From assembly GCA_030077755.1 (NCBI GenBank), contig JAQJZZ010000019.1:1252501-1316500 (forward strand): a stretch of 64,000 bases of DNA. Reading direction: 5' to 3'. Within the stretch, counting starts at the first letter, position 1, and each line of letters begins with the position of its first letter. The stretch comes from Filosporella fistucella (Eukaryota; Ascomycota; Leotiomycetes; Helotiales). Below the pieces are notes generated by a model. It worked only from the letters and a program-made list of their open reading frames with translations, did no database searches and was not told where the DNA came from. Positions 1 to 11,783 of the stretch are shown piece by piece. Position numbers and translations under genes: made by a program.

Positions 1-159
1 GACAAGGCGACCGCTTTCATGGAAAGTGACGATTTTAAGAAGAACCCTGTGGGAGTTGAGTTCGATCCAGAGGAATTGGTTGAAAGGGTCAGGGCTGGAG
101 AACCCCACAGCTCGATTTTTGTTAGACCTGAGGGGCCAATTGCGAAGCAGTCACATTGA
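1..159 (+). CDS. C-terminal end of an unidentified protein (cut by window edge)
   Basis: The first frame is open from base 1 for 52 codons and stops with TGA at 157-159; the tail ends in IAKQSH. It is charged and soluble-looking, with no membrane segment and no motif I can name. It lies tail-to-tail with the carboxymuconolactone-decarboxylase-like gene and could be the left member of the catabolic cluster. An ATG in another frame at 26 gives a longer open frame up to 436, but its composition does not look coding. Function unknown. Confidence 0.5.
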   Translation, partial: DKATAFMESDDFKKNPVGVEFDPEELVERVRAGEPHSSIFVRPEGPIAKQSH

Positions 160-443
160 TCTGGGAGATGTGTCGGTACTGCCAAGCTTGTACAATTCGG
201 AAGACAAAATTCCAATCTTTTTACTGTATATTCAATGTGTAGTGATATTGTTTCAGGTGTCTGCGTCGATCAATCAGCGTGTGCTAGATTTTGGACTTAT
301 TACCATCTCTCTATTCAGAATGATTCTTCTTCTTCGGTGTACCCTCAACTCAAATCTTTTCTCACGATTCTCTCTATATCATCATAATAAGAGGCAGGCA
401 CACAAAAGATTGCAGATTGGTCTTAGCATGACATAGTTCGATT

Positions 444-1364
444 TTAAAGCGGCACTTCCCAAGATTTGGGGTCAACTTCATCGACCATCGTTATAGTCCC
501 AGTCCTCGCCCCAAATCTCTTTGCAACAGCCAAACCCAGATCCTGAGAAAATTGCGCTTGATCTAGAGTTCCACCGTGCCGAACGAGTCCCCGAAGATGC
601 CAGAGTGCTTGCTCTGGAGAGTTGTTGCAGATTAGAAGAGCAGTGTTGCACATTTGTGTCTCAATGTTAGATAGTATTGCATCCTCACTCATCCAAAGTT
701 CATAATTTGTTTTGATGTTGAGGAGATCTACGTACTGATGGTTAGGATCCTTAGGTTACTAAAAATTTTGATCAACATCAGCACTTACAATGGTCTGGGT
801 AGTACTTTGCAGTTCTGTCGCGGTGTGCTTGAGCCTCTGAAGCGCCCCATAGTTGATTAAAATACTTGTATCCTCGTTCTTCTCTTCGCTCATTGTCCTT
901 CTGCCACGCCATCTTCTCAGTTCTATCAGAACCAAAGAAAAATATTGGTTAGCTTCATGTGCTGATGCTGCCATGCGTACTGCGAGTGATCTTGTACAAC
1001 CTTGGAGAAAATATATCAATCTCATCCTGCGGTATAGATCGAAATAGTGGGCCGAATCCCTGAGCAGCACGTGGAATACCAAAGAGTATCGAGCCCTTCA
1101 GAATCGCTTCTTTCATCCTTCGCTGCACAATAATTCGGTCTTTGAGACTGAGACCAGTCGTCACCTGCCGGTATAACTCACCAACATGCTCGCCCGCGCA
1201 GGCTGCGGTGAGAGCAACAGCCTGGAATTTGGTTAGCTTGGCGCGCAATAAGTAACTTTGAACTCTATTTCGTGGCTTACCGCGATTATATACCAAGTAG
1301 CTTTGCGTACATCTTTCTCTCTTTCTCGAGCGCTGAATGTTTCAAGGAATTGGAGTGGATCCAT
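444..1364 (-). CDS. carboxymuconolactone decarboxylase / AhpD-like protein
   Basis: Four exons (complement of 444-727, 789-922, 1001-1221, 1281-1364) give a clean 240-residue frame. The protein looks like the fungal AhpD-like / carboxymuconolactone decarboxylase-like proteins: an all-helical soluble chain with the segment RRMKEAILKGSILFGIPRAA, which family members carry near the active-site helix. The classical ExxCxxC redox pair of AhpD is not obvious, so a decarboxylase or unknown non-redox role is more likely than peroxidase support. The start was chosen because ATG 1364 opens an 84-nt exon that splices in frame. It is transcribed divergently from the flavin monooxygenase across 769 bp and probably belongs to the catabolic cluster. 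The function in the pathway is inferred. Confidence 0.75.
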
Positions 1365-2133
1365 AACAGAAGATGCTAATGAAGCAGAGAAGATGAATCG
1401 AAGAGTAAGATATGATCAAAAAGCACCACACGAGTAGTGCAGCCGGCTAGCACAAAACTCGATCATGATCTTTCTTGCAACATCTCAATTCCTTACTAGG
1501 TAGGATCCGCACTCGGTCGCTGTTTCGGGCTTACACTCCTGCCTTCGCTATATCGCTCTTCGGCCTCGGGCCATTTGTGTTTTTGTGTTGTGTTGCGTTA
1601 TTCTGGGGGATCGGGGTCTGCGGGGAGAGTTTGCAGTCGACACTGTACCCGTACAGTACCTATGTGGGGGCAGGCCACTCGCATCATGTGGGGGATTCTC
1701 CCGCCGTGTCGTCGCTACCCCAGGTTTCGTCTGCAGTATTGTGACCCACTCATACTACTACGTTAGGTACGGTACGGTTACCCGTTAGGTATCTTAGGTA
1801 GTGGATCTCACCGCCAACGGCACAACCTGGGCTAACGGCTGGGGATGTACCTTAACGACGAACTGTCATGTCAGTAAGTCCAGATCCTTGCCCAGAACTC
1901 CACATGCTGAATTCAATCTATGGCGATGTGACGGGATTAAGAACGAATATGCCGGTCCGCGAGCATCGTTCTTGGGTGCTCTGAACGCCCGAATTGTTGT
2001 TGTCGATTGTCGGTGGTAGTGATTGCACTTATTGCCATTGCTCTTTTCATATTTTCTGGATGAAGCACCACGAGTTACTCTCTGCGAAAACTCTTAGACA
2101 GAAATTGCTGCCGTCGGACATTACAATCTCAAC
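1365..2133. promoter_or_regulatory. divergent promoter, AhpD-like gene / flavin monooxygenase
   Basis: 769 bp without a credible gene between two divergent starts. It contains GTGGGG at 1664-1669 and 1688-1693 and a tract rich in GTAC and TTAGGTA words at about 1640-1800. An open frame at 1475-1744 is Cys- and Gly-rich with no family resemblance and is not called. Confidence 0.5.
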
Positions 2134-4646
2134 ATGGTTCAACGAGACTACATTCTTCCAAAACTGCCAGTAGCTCTTCCAACTAGTATTGTACCAGAGT
2201 TCATCGATACCAAAGCCATAGGTGAACATTTTGAAGGTGTCCTGAACAATCTTATTCAGGATGCCTTTGTTCAAGATTCCGTGTGGAGAGATTCATTCAT
2301 CATGACTGGCACTCTGCGAACCTTCTACTCTTCACAATCAATCTTCTCTGCATGGCAGGACACTGCAAAAGCACGTGGACCAACCACATTTGTGCTCGAT
2401 GGAACTCCACGTGCGCGCGAAACATGGATGGAAATCGGGTTCACTTTCAAGGCTGAGGGCACGCCTACGACCGCCGGCTATGCTTACATCAGTGTCGTTC
2501 CAGGACTGGACGGGCAATGGAGGATCTGGGTTTTGCGTACCATTCTAGAGCAGATTGAAAGCCAGCCCAACGTCGACAAGCTGGCACCGGCTTCACAAGA
2601 GAGCCAATCCCCACGCGCAGACTTCCCAATCAAAAATAGCACCAACGGTGAAAAACATGCCAACGGTACTACCTTTGATGGCAACAATTCCATAACGATC
2701 AGCAGCTCTATCCATAAGACGAATGGACATCAAAACATGATCGCAACGTCTGCAAACGGATATCAAGGAAATGTCGTCAAGGAAACCAGCAGCCACCACA
2801 ATGGCGAACTTACTGTTACAGATGGTATCACAGATCATACAGATGTCGGTGGTAATTTCTTCGAGTGTGTGGTAGTGGGAGGCGGTCAAGCTGGATTGGG
2901 AACTGGTGGGAGACTAAAAGCACTGGGTGTTTCCTATGTCATTCTTGAAAAGAATAGTGAGGTCGGAGATAGTTGGGCCACCAGATATGACTCCACACGA
3001 TGTAAGCCAATCTTTAGGATGTCCTCGTTGCTTGTCGCGTACTAACGTTTCAAAGTGCACACTGTTCGGAACTTCTGTGAGTGAAAACCTTATTAAGAAA
3101 GAATATAGAACACACCCTTCTAAGAATACACAGCGCATCTGCCATTTGACAGGACTTTTGACAATTCATACCAAGAATTCCTTAACAAGGATGATCTGGC
3201 TCGTGGGTATAAGAAGTGGGTGAAGAAATTTGACATTGTGGGTATCCTATCCCGAGAAGAGGTAAAAGCTAACTGGTGTTGAGAACATATCGCTGTCTAC
3301 CACCCTTGTTTCTGGCTCATACGATGCAGTCGAAAGTTTATGGGATCTGACTGTTCTCCAAAATGGAATCGAGCGCCATCTTCGATCTTCTTACCTAGTT
3401 TTTGCAGTTGGTGCTGGCTGCAATTTTCCCGTGTCGCCGATATACGAGAACAAGGTACGACGTCTCGCCTCCCGATATAAGCTCAGGAAATGCTTAATGT
3501 GATAGGACATCTATCGCGGTATTGCTATACACTCCGCTGAATTTAAGAATGCGAAAGCTTGGAAGGGCAAGCACGGCGTCGTCGTTGGTTCTGGAAACAC
3601 TGGTATTGCGACGGCTCATTATATGTTTTGGGAGCAGACTAACAAATTATAGCACACGATATCGCTGAAGACATGTTAGCAGCAGGACTCAAGACAGTGA
3701 CAATGGTTCAAAGAAACGAAACTTGTGAGCTTACTCATACTTCCATTCCATCTGAACGTCTCGCTTAAAGTCTCACTATCCCAGGTGTCGTTCCTATTGA
3801 GCACTATCGGGAAACTCATGATGGTAAAATTTGCCCATTTTCTCCTTTGCGCAACTTCAAAGGCCCAGACTAACATAACCAAGCTATATACAATGAGCAG
3901 ATACCAATCGAAGTCGCGGATCGTCTATTCTTCACGGGTCCTCAAGTGCTCGGTAGACTCATGGGGAATCAAATGCTACACGGCAAGGCTCGAAAGGAAC
4001 CTGAACGATTTGATGCTCTTGAGAGAGCTGGTTTCAAGCTTGACCGGGAGGGCGAACTGGCATGGTATCTTTTCGAGCGTTTTGGAGGGCATTATATGGA
4101 TGTGGGAACGTCGGCCAAGATCGCTAATGGGTTGGTAAGTGGTCGTATCTCGTTCACAGAAAATGTGGAAAAACTAAATCAATGCGCGTCTAGATCAAAA
4201 TGCAATCTGCATCTCTCCCAGTTCGATACCTTCAAAATGGTCTTGAATGTGAAAACGGCGACCAGCTCCCGGCAGATGTCATCGTCTTCGCAACAGGTTT
4301 CGTAGGAAACTTGCGTCTTGTTGTCTCCAGCATATTTGGTCCTGATGTTGCAGGTCAGCTTGAGGATTACTGGGGCATGGACGATGAGGGGGAGTTGAAG
4401 GGAGCTTTCAAACCCTCGGGACGTAAGTAGATGCCTTTTCCTGTCCGAAGCCGAATTGGAAATCTTCTAAACGTCAATTCAGACCCTGCTTTTTGGTATG
4501 TTGGTGGTGCCATCGGCCAAGCTCGGTATATGTCACGGTGGATTGCGCTTCAGATTAAGCTGAAGCTGCTTGGAACGCCCATTCCAATTTATCGAGATAC
4601 ACCGCCACGGAACTCTTCTAGCAACTTCAAAATAGAGAAAACTTGA
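2134..4646 (+). CDS. flavin-containing monooxygenase with N-terminal NTF2-like domain
   Basis: Ten exons (2134-3001, 3056-3080, 3153-3237, 3284-3454, 3506-3602, 3653-3724, 3785-3823, 3884-4134, 4194-4422, 4483-4646) sum to 2001 nt, 666 residues. Residues 1-140 or so look like a SnoaL/NTF2-type domain, followed by a Ser/Asn/Thr-rich linker. An FAD Rossmann motif GGGQAGLGTGG lies near residue 250, a second dinucleotide motif GSGNTAHDIAEDM in the middle, and the FMO signature FATGF is in the ninth exon. The family oxygenates a nucleophile or a ketone with NADPH and O2; the substrate is unknown. The second intron uses the weak donor gtgaaa at 3081: the better-looking gtgagt four bases upstream would create a stop. 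Divergent from the AhpD-like gene and part of the cluster. Confidence 0.85.
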
Positions 4647-5021
4647 TTGAAGATTTAGAGGATTTGGAGAAGCTGCACTGAGGAAGTTGTTTAGTTTTAT
4701 GATATTTTCCAGCAACACGCGTCTCTTCTTTGTGTAAATTTCTTCGTGCATGTATGGTATAAATGTGCTATTAAAGTAAAGACCTATTCTCTATGGTAGG
4801 TATTGAACCACTTCATCATAGGGTTCGAAATGAGCCTATAATTCACTGCGATTGAAGAGGAATGCAGGTTCCATGAAATTATACACATACTGCTCTTAGA
4901 AATCTTCCGCCAATGACCAGGGTGATTTCAAATGTTCCAGTATCAAGTATGACACGTTAAAACAGAAATAGACATAATAATGATACAAATTTTACTTTAG
5001 TTCACTAACATAATGTGTATA
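4647..5021. other. intergenic, convergent 3' ends
   Basis: 375 bp between the 3' ends of the flavin monooxygenase and the alcohol dehydrogenase. AT-rich; presumed 3' untranslated regions and terminators. I see no gene or repeat. Confidence 0.5.
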
Positions 5022-6029
5022 CTAATGTGCACCTTTCCTCGGCTTGGTAAACATCCTCCCAGTTGCCTCCCCTGCCTCTAATCGATGCAGACTCTCATTC
5101 AGCTGCTCGAATGGCACTTCCTCCAAATAAGGATGTAACTTCCCGCTGGAAATCAATCCAGCAACAGCGTTCATGTCATCTTTACTCCCCCCTAAACATC
5201 CCCGAATCTCGATCTTGTTGAAGACAACATCGAACAGCGGAAATGTGATGTCCTTTTCCCCCAGGCCAACCAGGACAAGTCGACCACGATATCGCAAAGA
5301 CTTTAAAGCCGCACAAATGGTTTGGCTCATACCCACAAAGTCGAGAATGATGTCGAACTTGATATCTGCTTCTTGGATACCTGCAAAGCAAGCCATTGCG
5401 CCACTTTCAATGCCAGGAGCGAATTTGCGCGAGTCGATGTCGAAGCCGTAGACCGCCGCTCCTTGCAAACATGCAACACGCATGGCTGTTGATCCCAAGC
5501 CTCCCAATCCAACAACTGCAACCTTGTCGCCGGCTTTGACCTCGCCGGCACCCATGACAGCATGGTACGCGGTTGTAAGGGAGTCTGTGAGCACGGCTGC
5601 TTGTTCGAATGATACATTATCCGGCATATGAACGAGCATCTCCACAGCTGCAATGGCGTACTCCGCATATCCGCCATTCATCGTGAGGCCGATCACCTTT
5701 GGCGGTCGGTCTGGATGTCCTCCTAAGGAGACACAGATTCGGTCTCCGATTTTGGCTTCTGTTACGCCGGGACCGAGACTGATGATGTTGCCCGCAACCT
5801 CGTGGCCGAGAGTAATAGGTCTCAGTTTTACGGCGTCAGATTGAGAACCATTGATAATGTGGCAATCCGAATGGCAGAGTCCACATGCCTGGACCTCGAC
5901 CAAAACCTCACCGGCAGCCAGTTCAGGAATCGGGGTTTGTTCAAGTTTGAGGCCGCCTGTTCCGGGACCATGCCAGCGGTATGCTTTCATTGTCGTCATT
6001 GTTGATGCCTGGCAGCTCTGTGCTGACAC
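5022..6029 (-). CDS. zinc-dependent alcohol dehydrogenase (MDR family)
   Basis: Intronless, 335 residues. The N-terminal catalytic domain has the zinc ligand motif CGLCHSD near residue 50 and GHE near residue 75; the Rossmann fold has GLGGLGS near residue 175. It oxidises an alcohol or reduces an aldehyde with NAD(P). The structural-zinc loop of four cysteines is absent (the region runs from VSLGGH to GYAEYA without it), and the usual third catalytic ligand position reads LTD instead of a Cys, a variant found in some zinc MDR subfamilies. Start: ATG 6029 is taken; in-frame Met 11 and Met 14 are equally possible. Lies between the monooxygenase and the cluster regulator, with GTGGGG upstream at 6246. 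Confidence 0.88.
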   Translation of the reverse strand: MSAQSCQASTMTTMKAYRWHGPGTGGLKLEQTPIPELAAGEVLVEVQACGLCHSDCHIINGSQSDAVKLRPITLGHEVAGNIISLGPGVTEAKIGDRICVSLGGHPDRPPKVIGLTMNGGYAEYAIAAVEMLVHMPDNVSFEQAAVLTDSLTTAYHAVMGAGEVKAGDKVAVVGLGGLGSTAMRVACLQGAAVYGFDIDSRKFAPGIESGAMACFAGIQEADIKFDIILDFVGMSQTICAALKSLRYRGRLVLVGLGEKDITFPLFDVVFNKIEIRGCLGGSKDDMNAVAGLISSGKLHPYLEEVPFEQLNESLHRLEAGEATGRMFTKPRKGAH

Positions 6030-6324
6030 CTTTTACAATATATGATTATTTACATATGTTTTCAGGAAAATATGCCGACAATGTTGCGCTGTGTTGCAGA
6101 AATAAGTCTCGGCTGGATCCCAAGCTCTACTCTGCAGCGGGTCTGAGACTGGTCTTAGTTGCCAAGTCTTAGATGGCAAATCACGAGAAGCAATCTCAAA
6201 ATGGTAGAGCTACTGTAGGGGGGATCTGTATGAGAGGCGGGGAATGTGGGGTAAGTGCGGGCATGTGGCGTATCGAAATTGCCCCCGCAATGGTCCTCAC
6301 ATTTCCACAAGACGCACCACATGC
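6030..6324. promoter_or_regulatory. upstream region of the alcohol dehydrogenase
   Basis: 295 bp between the dehydrogenase start and the 3' end of the regulator gene. One GTGGGG at 6246-6251, flanked by G-rich runs at 6218-6251. Confidence 0.4.
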
Positions 6325-8832
6325 TCAGCTATCGCTAGAAATAGTTGCGATCAGGTGTATTTTGAAGTTTGACAATGCACGCTCGATCGTCTGACCATCT
6401 GAGTTGGGTTAGCCAGACGGCCAGAAAATAATTGAAGTGAACAACCAATTACTCACAGGCATATATCGACCGTTCAACGCATTGCGATGTATGCACCAGC
6501 GGACTAATCATTCGGTCATTGGCGTGGGCGCATGATATCTCTTGTTCCTCAACATCAGCAAATGCCGTACTCATTAGTTCCGTGATTGCTGTCAGAGTTA
6601 CAGATTCTCGTTGTGTGAGAGTAGGACTGGCGGCAGATAACCACCACGCCAGAATCAGTGCTGAACAGAGGTTAGTTTGTACTCAAGAATGGCATACAAA
6701 AGATTTCATTCAAAATGCAAAATTCAACTCACCACTTTCATACGCGGTCGTAAGATACTGGACACCATAGCCAACAATATTCGTGATTTTCCAATTCCCT
6801 ATGCCAAGTTTCACTCGGATCAACCACGAGTGAGCCGCGTACCGGACGGCTTTTAGAGAATAATCACTTATGAAGAACGGTACAAGAACTGGCTTCGTCG
6901 CAGCCGAATGAGCCGGAACTCGACTTGCAATTTCTTTGAGAGTTCGTAGCTCGTCGCCTACGTATAGATGGTAATAAGCTGACCCAAGGAGAGGGAAACA
7001 ATCCGTAAATAGCGGCTCGCGGTTTCGATATATAGCTCGATCCAGCTTGAGTCGTCGATAAGCAAAGGTTTCCCACCGATTCAAAACTCGCTCCATTTGG
7101 CGGAGGAAATCTCCTTGTAAAGAGCCGGAAGGGCCCATCGATATAGAAACTCTCTCTTGCATGCAGATAGATGATGTAGCCCATCCGATGAGTGCCAACA
7201 AGCCAAAAGCGCTGATACTGTCCGGAATCGGTTCACCAGCCGAAAGTCCTTTTGTAAGAGCTCCGAAATTCGAGCCACTGTAAAGTCCTGTCCGTGATAC
7301 TATCGACGACCACTCTTGTGCTGACCGGGTTCGCCACAAATCTTCTTGTAGAGGGATTGGGACTTCTCGCAGCTGGTAATGGGGCATGTAGTTTGCGGTT
7401 GGATCTGTCGCCAAAATCATAGCACTCATGGTGCAAGCCCACAACGACAAACGACTAAAGGTTTCGATGCGAGACCACTCTTCCCAGCTCGGCTCCACGA
7501 CTGCCCACTCTGCCGCCATAAGAACTTGTCCGTTCTTAAGTAAATTGGAAGCTGTGGCAAATTGTACTTGCGCGCGTAAGAGAAACGGGCTGTTGTCACT
7601 AAAGGCGCCATATTGAACACCTAACAGAAGGGTTTGGATGGGCCATAACTCAAACGTATGGGGATCATCTTGAGTTTCCTTGGCGGAAAGCTGGTCATCA
7701 AGGAGAATACAGGCAATATCGTATGCCGATGTGGCAAACGCTTTCTCCCCGAGCTGAAGAGCGCCTAGTGCCAAGATCATAAAAACGATACTTGGATGAG
7801 TGCGACAAATCCCAAAAGTAGCATGGTGAATGATTGGCACATGTGGATCGAAGTAATCGAAATAAGCCGTGACGCAGCGCACAATCCGTGCTCGTCGTGG
7901 AAAATTGAAGTTATCCACATTGAACTTAAATAGTTCGTAGAAGCGCTGCTTGAATTTCTCGACGTCGTCATCGCTTGTGTAGAAGACATGTGCATAACTA
8001 GAGTCATCTGGCCTTGCTCTGACCTGTGCATCTGTCTGATGGGCAAGCGGCCCTGGGCGAGAAGGAACGGGAATTGTATAGATACCAGGTGACTGGAAGA
8101 GAATCCCTGTCTGTTGCTCATCTAGAGCTGACGGTGTGGAAAAATTAGGAATGATGTTGCCAACATTAGGCAAAAGAAAATCTTCGAGAAACATGAAGTC
8201 ATCATTGATTCCAATAGGTGGCATCTCATCAGGCATTGACATGAAGTCGTTACCTGATGGCATCACGAGAGCAAGCTCATCAACATCATTGGCTCCCTGT
8301 GGAGGAGTGCCCCTCTCGAAATTAAAATGAGATGCAGGATTGGGGTAAAGCTGGTCCTGTCCAGCTTTTGTTGGGGCGGAGGATCGAATTTCTTCGTTGT
8401 TGGTGCCTGTGAGTTCATGCATCTCCAGGTAGTCTTGGCATTTCTTGGTGTGCCGACGAAGGACATCAGAACGGGCAAATCTTGCTCCACATGCCTTGCA
8501 ATAGTTTGTCTTTTTGTTCTCGTCTATGCCAATTGTTAGTGAAGCGATACAGTACGCAAGGATTGGACGAAGGAGGTAGGGTGGCTACGGAATAGGGTGG
8601 CGCACGAGAGAGTTGATGGCGACGTAAATGTTCCGCTCTTACAAATGTCCTATTGCATGGTATACAGAGATGGATGCGGCCATTTTGCGATCTTGCTGCA
8701 CAAGATATTAGTTAGACTTGAGACGAAAGCTGAACGAACCAGCACGCAATGCAACACAACGCAATGCAATACAATGCAATACAATAGGGAGGTGACCAAC
8801 GTACAGCCGGTACAGGAACTTGGCGATGTCAT
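6325..8832 (-). CDS. C2H2 zinc-finger / fungal_trans transcription factor of the cluster
   Basis: Five exons (complement of 6325-6398, 6457-6660, 6733-8523, 8606-8695, 8805-8832) give 2187 nt, 728 residues. Two C2H2 fingers sit at about residues 20-70: the first has helix RAEHLRR and the second helix RSDVLRR with a final Cys in place of His. The second His of finger 1 is created by the splice 8606/8523. An acidic, Pro/Asp/Phe-rich stretch follows, then the helical fungal_trans (PF04082-like) middle domain. By family this is a nuclear pathway regulator; position inside the cluster suggests it controls these genes. The last intron (6399-6456) has good donor, branch and acceptor; if it is not spliced the protein ends 24 residues earlier at TAA 6449. 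Exon 1 is short and least certain. Confidence 0.83.
8745..8785. repeat. CAATG/CAATA pentanucleotide array in regulator intron 1
   Basis: Imperfect tandem repeats of CAATG and CAATA lie inside the first intron (8696-8804) of the zinc-finger gene. Copy number could vary between isolates. Confidence 0.7.
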
Positions 8833-9183
8833 ATGAGCTGCAACCAATAACCGGAAAATAGATGAAAATCTGGGGAAGTGGATGTAAGAAGATAAATTTC
8901 GCTGGTGTGGCGTGGGGTGAGATTATGGGGAAGGAGTCGAAGGTGGAGGGGCATGGGGGAAGGGTGAACCTGCGTTTTATACTACCTAGGAGATCCTTAA
9001 GCGGTATTTGACCCCAGTGCAAGCCACATATGGAGTGCGGAATTAGCGCGACACTATTTAAAAGACCGACAAATATTCAATCCACGAATGCCGAAGATTG
9101 CATTTCGATTTCGAGAGAACTATCAATAACTACAACTGGCCCATGCCCTTGAATCTGAAATATTTATTTGCAGCTTGCTGTTC
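8833..9183. promoter_or_regulatory. promoter of the zinc-finger regulator
   Basis: 351 bp between the regulator start and the 3' end of the MFS gene. One GTGGGG at 8912-8917, so autoregulation is possible. No gene seen. Confidence 0.45.
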
Positions 9184-11035
9184 TCACTCGCCAACCTCAC
9201 GATCCTCCTTCCAGTCGATCCAGCTAAACATTCGCCAATGAAGCGTTGCATGTCTCACTTTCTTTCCCCAAATGTAAAAGACAATCCACATGATATTGAT
9301 CACTGCTGCAATTCCACCCATAGCTCCAAAGGCTGAGAGATACCCCTTATTTTTTGCCCACGGGTTTGTGTAGAAAGACAGTAAGAAAGTAATGCATGCT
9401 GTCAATTGTTAGTTCATGCTTTATCGTTTCTGGGCCGAGAGTGCTGCAACAAAATACGACTCACCTTTGAAAGCCAGGATCGCCACAATGCACTCGCCAG
9501 CAATTGGACGATAAGCATCAATACTGTAGACCATAGCAACGTTCATAGCTATGGAAGAAGAGAATGTCACTACGCATACAATGTCAGCCAGCATCGAGTT
9601 GCGGAAAATGGTCACATCTTACATAACCCCAACGCGAATGTTGGAACCATCCAATGCATTTGTTTCTGTATGCCTGCGCCATATAGCGCCATGGAAACGG
9701 TCATCAAGACGACGGGAGCCATGAGTGATGGCAATCTCATTTCTGGCTCACGCCTACCGTTGTTCCGCTTAGTAAGAGTATTTGCAACCCAATCACTGAA
9801 ATGTCCTCCGCCAAATATACCCAGTAAAGCGCCAACAAAGGCGGACAAGTATGCAAGCCCAATCTGGTACGTTTTCCAGCCGTAAACCATCTGAAAGGCA
9901 GAGCCGATATTGGTGTTCACGGCAATAAGAAAACCGACAGACACAGCAGTCACCATTGTGGACCAAAAGACCGGTGGAAGAAGAAGAACCCCTAACGGTC
10001 TCAGGAAGATCTGCAGCAGAGGCTCGTCGACATAGACACCATTGAATATTCTGAGTTGTTCCCAGTATGTTTTCTTGCTTACAGAAATTGGTACTGATCG
10101 GTACGATTCGACATGGGCGATGTCCATTCCCTTCTCAGAAAGTTCGAGGCCAGGCTGATCCTTTGTGTCCGGGGCGACATGATTTGGCATATCAACAGGG
10201 CTACGCTTGAAGGATGTCTCCGGCATCGTAAAGAACATCAGTACGAAGAATAGACCAACTAGGGCAGTGGTAACATAATACGTTGTTCTCCAGGTGTAGT
10301 TGATCGTGATCAAACCGGCAATAACGTTTCCGAGAGCTCCGCCCCCGACCAAAGAAGTGCTGTACCAACTAAGGAAACATGATCAGCATTGGTTGCGACT
10401 TCTAATGATGGTAAGATTTTCTTACGCCATGACAGCTCCACGCTCATGCAAGAAGAAGAGATCGGCTATGGTTAACGGAGCCACAGCCAGACCAGCTGAT
10501 GAAAAAAAGCCGACCATAATTCGAGCAGTAAGTTCGCTTCCATAGCTTTTTGCAACGCCAGCCCAGACGTTGCAGGCTGCGTATGCGCCATATGAGATAA
10601 TATAAACTGGCCTACGACCGTATTTAACGATGATGGGCATCCAGAAGAGGATTCCCACTCCATCAACCAGAGCAGTAGCAGTGAAAAAGTAGCTGACTTT
10701 TCCGACATTAGATAGGAAGTCTGGGCCTGGGGACCCAAAGAATTCTATGGTTTGGAGGGCGATGGTAATGGCAGGTCCTGCGGCCGCGAAATTGTTGATA
10801 AACACGGCAAAGCAAGAAAGAAGGCCGATGTAGTATCTAAAACCTTTGGACCTGTTCGATTCGTTAGCGACTTCTGTAGTAGTACGATTATTTGGAGAAC
10901 TTCCCAGTTCAATGGATCATTAACATCGTCAGAGGGTGCTGGGATGAGAATGACCTGTTTTGTTTCTTTGTTGTGCAGCTGCACTGAACCTAATGTCTTG
11001 GTCTTCTGCATCTCTTCTGACTTGATGCCTTCCAT
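9184..11035 (-). CDS. MFS transporter (drug:H+ antiporter-like), with a +1 frameshift
   Basis: Exons are complement of 9184-9398, 9465-9569, 9623-10368, 10426-10851 and 10901-11035, about 541 residues. It starts with the soluble motif DVNDPLNW, then about 12 membrane segments, a short motif-A region ending KYGRRPVY in the loop after TM2, and a long central loop. Such carriers move organic compounds across the plasma membrane; here import of the cluster substrate or export of a product is inferred. The exon sum is 3n+1: between the NWE exon and the first membrane helix (GLLSCFAVFINNF) the frame slips by one base at the run of four A on the plus strand, 10839-10842. No alternative donor/acceptor pair repairs it. 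It is either an assembly error or a real lesion. Divergent from the fumarylacetoacetase-like gene. Confidence 0.8.
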
Positions 11036-11783
11036 GATTGGGATTGTCGTGGTTGCCGAACACTGAAGCAGCAAGATAAGTCCGAGCTAACGGCTGATGG
11101 ATCAAGTAAGAGGTTATTTTCTGAGGAGCAGAACGTTACAGTAGGGCAAGATTGCAGCGGTCTGAACTCGTGGAGTATCTTGAGTAGAAAACCAAAGTGT
11201 GTTCCGGGCACAGAATCTCGGAACCTAAGGGCTAAATAATCTTCATATAAACAATCGTGGAGTCGTTGTGTAGAGCACGGTCTGCGGTCTGCAGAAACCA
11301 TCAACATGGCTTCGGAAATTCGCTTGTGCAGAGCCAGGGGTGACTGTGGGGAAGCGGGGGCGGGGGTACTTACGGTACTGTAGTGTAGTACTGCTGTACC
11401 TACTATACCTACTGTGCGGTGTAGGTCTGAATCAACCACTCTGCTCACCGGGGCTGGCTCCTTAGGTCGGAACAGAGAAGTACGCTATGGTAAGGTAGTC
11501 TTCAACTCCCAATTGTCAATTGCAATAATAGGTACTTGTACTTGTACCTCAGGTAGCTTTGGCAACAAGTGTGGATGTGGGGTAGACGGAGTTCTAAGAA
11601 TAAGCCCCCTCAAAGTGGAGGTTTTCCAAAGTCACAGGTTCAAGAACAAGTACAAACTTTAAAGGCAAAGCGAACAGAGCGTCATGGCTCCATAGGTAAA
11701 GATAGGGATGCTGTACGTGAGACTGCTGTGTCTGAAGAAGAGCCGTACTTTAGAAGAGTAATTAACTTGCCATTGTTTCAATA
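11036..11783. promoter_or_regulatory. divergent promoter, MFS transporter / fumarylacetoacetase-like gene
   Basis: 748 bp. GTGGGG at 11346-11351 and 11577-11582, GTAC/TACCT-rich words at 11385-11410 and 11530-11555. Open frames here overlap on both strands and none looks coding. Confidence 0.5.

Noticed and set aside
1475..1788. Overlapping open frames upstream of the flavin monooxygenase
   Set aside because: Three frames open at once over GC- and GT-rich promoter DNA; no family resemblance.
3061..3152. Apparent stop in the flavin monooxygenase after exon 2
   Set aside because: Using donor gtgaaa at 3081 instead of gtgagt at 3077 keeps the frame and the whole gene sums to 3n.
9406..9885. 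159-codon open frame opposite the MFS gene
   Set aside because: Crosses three MFS exons and introns; the MFS reading is clearly real.
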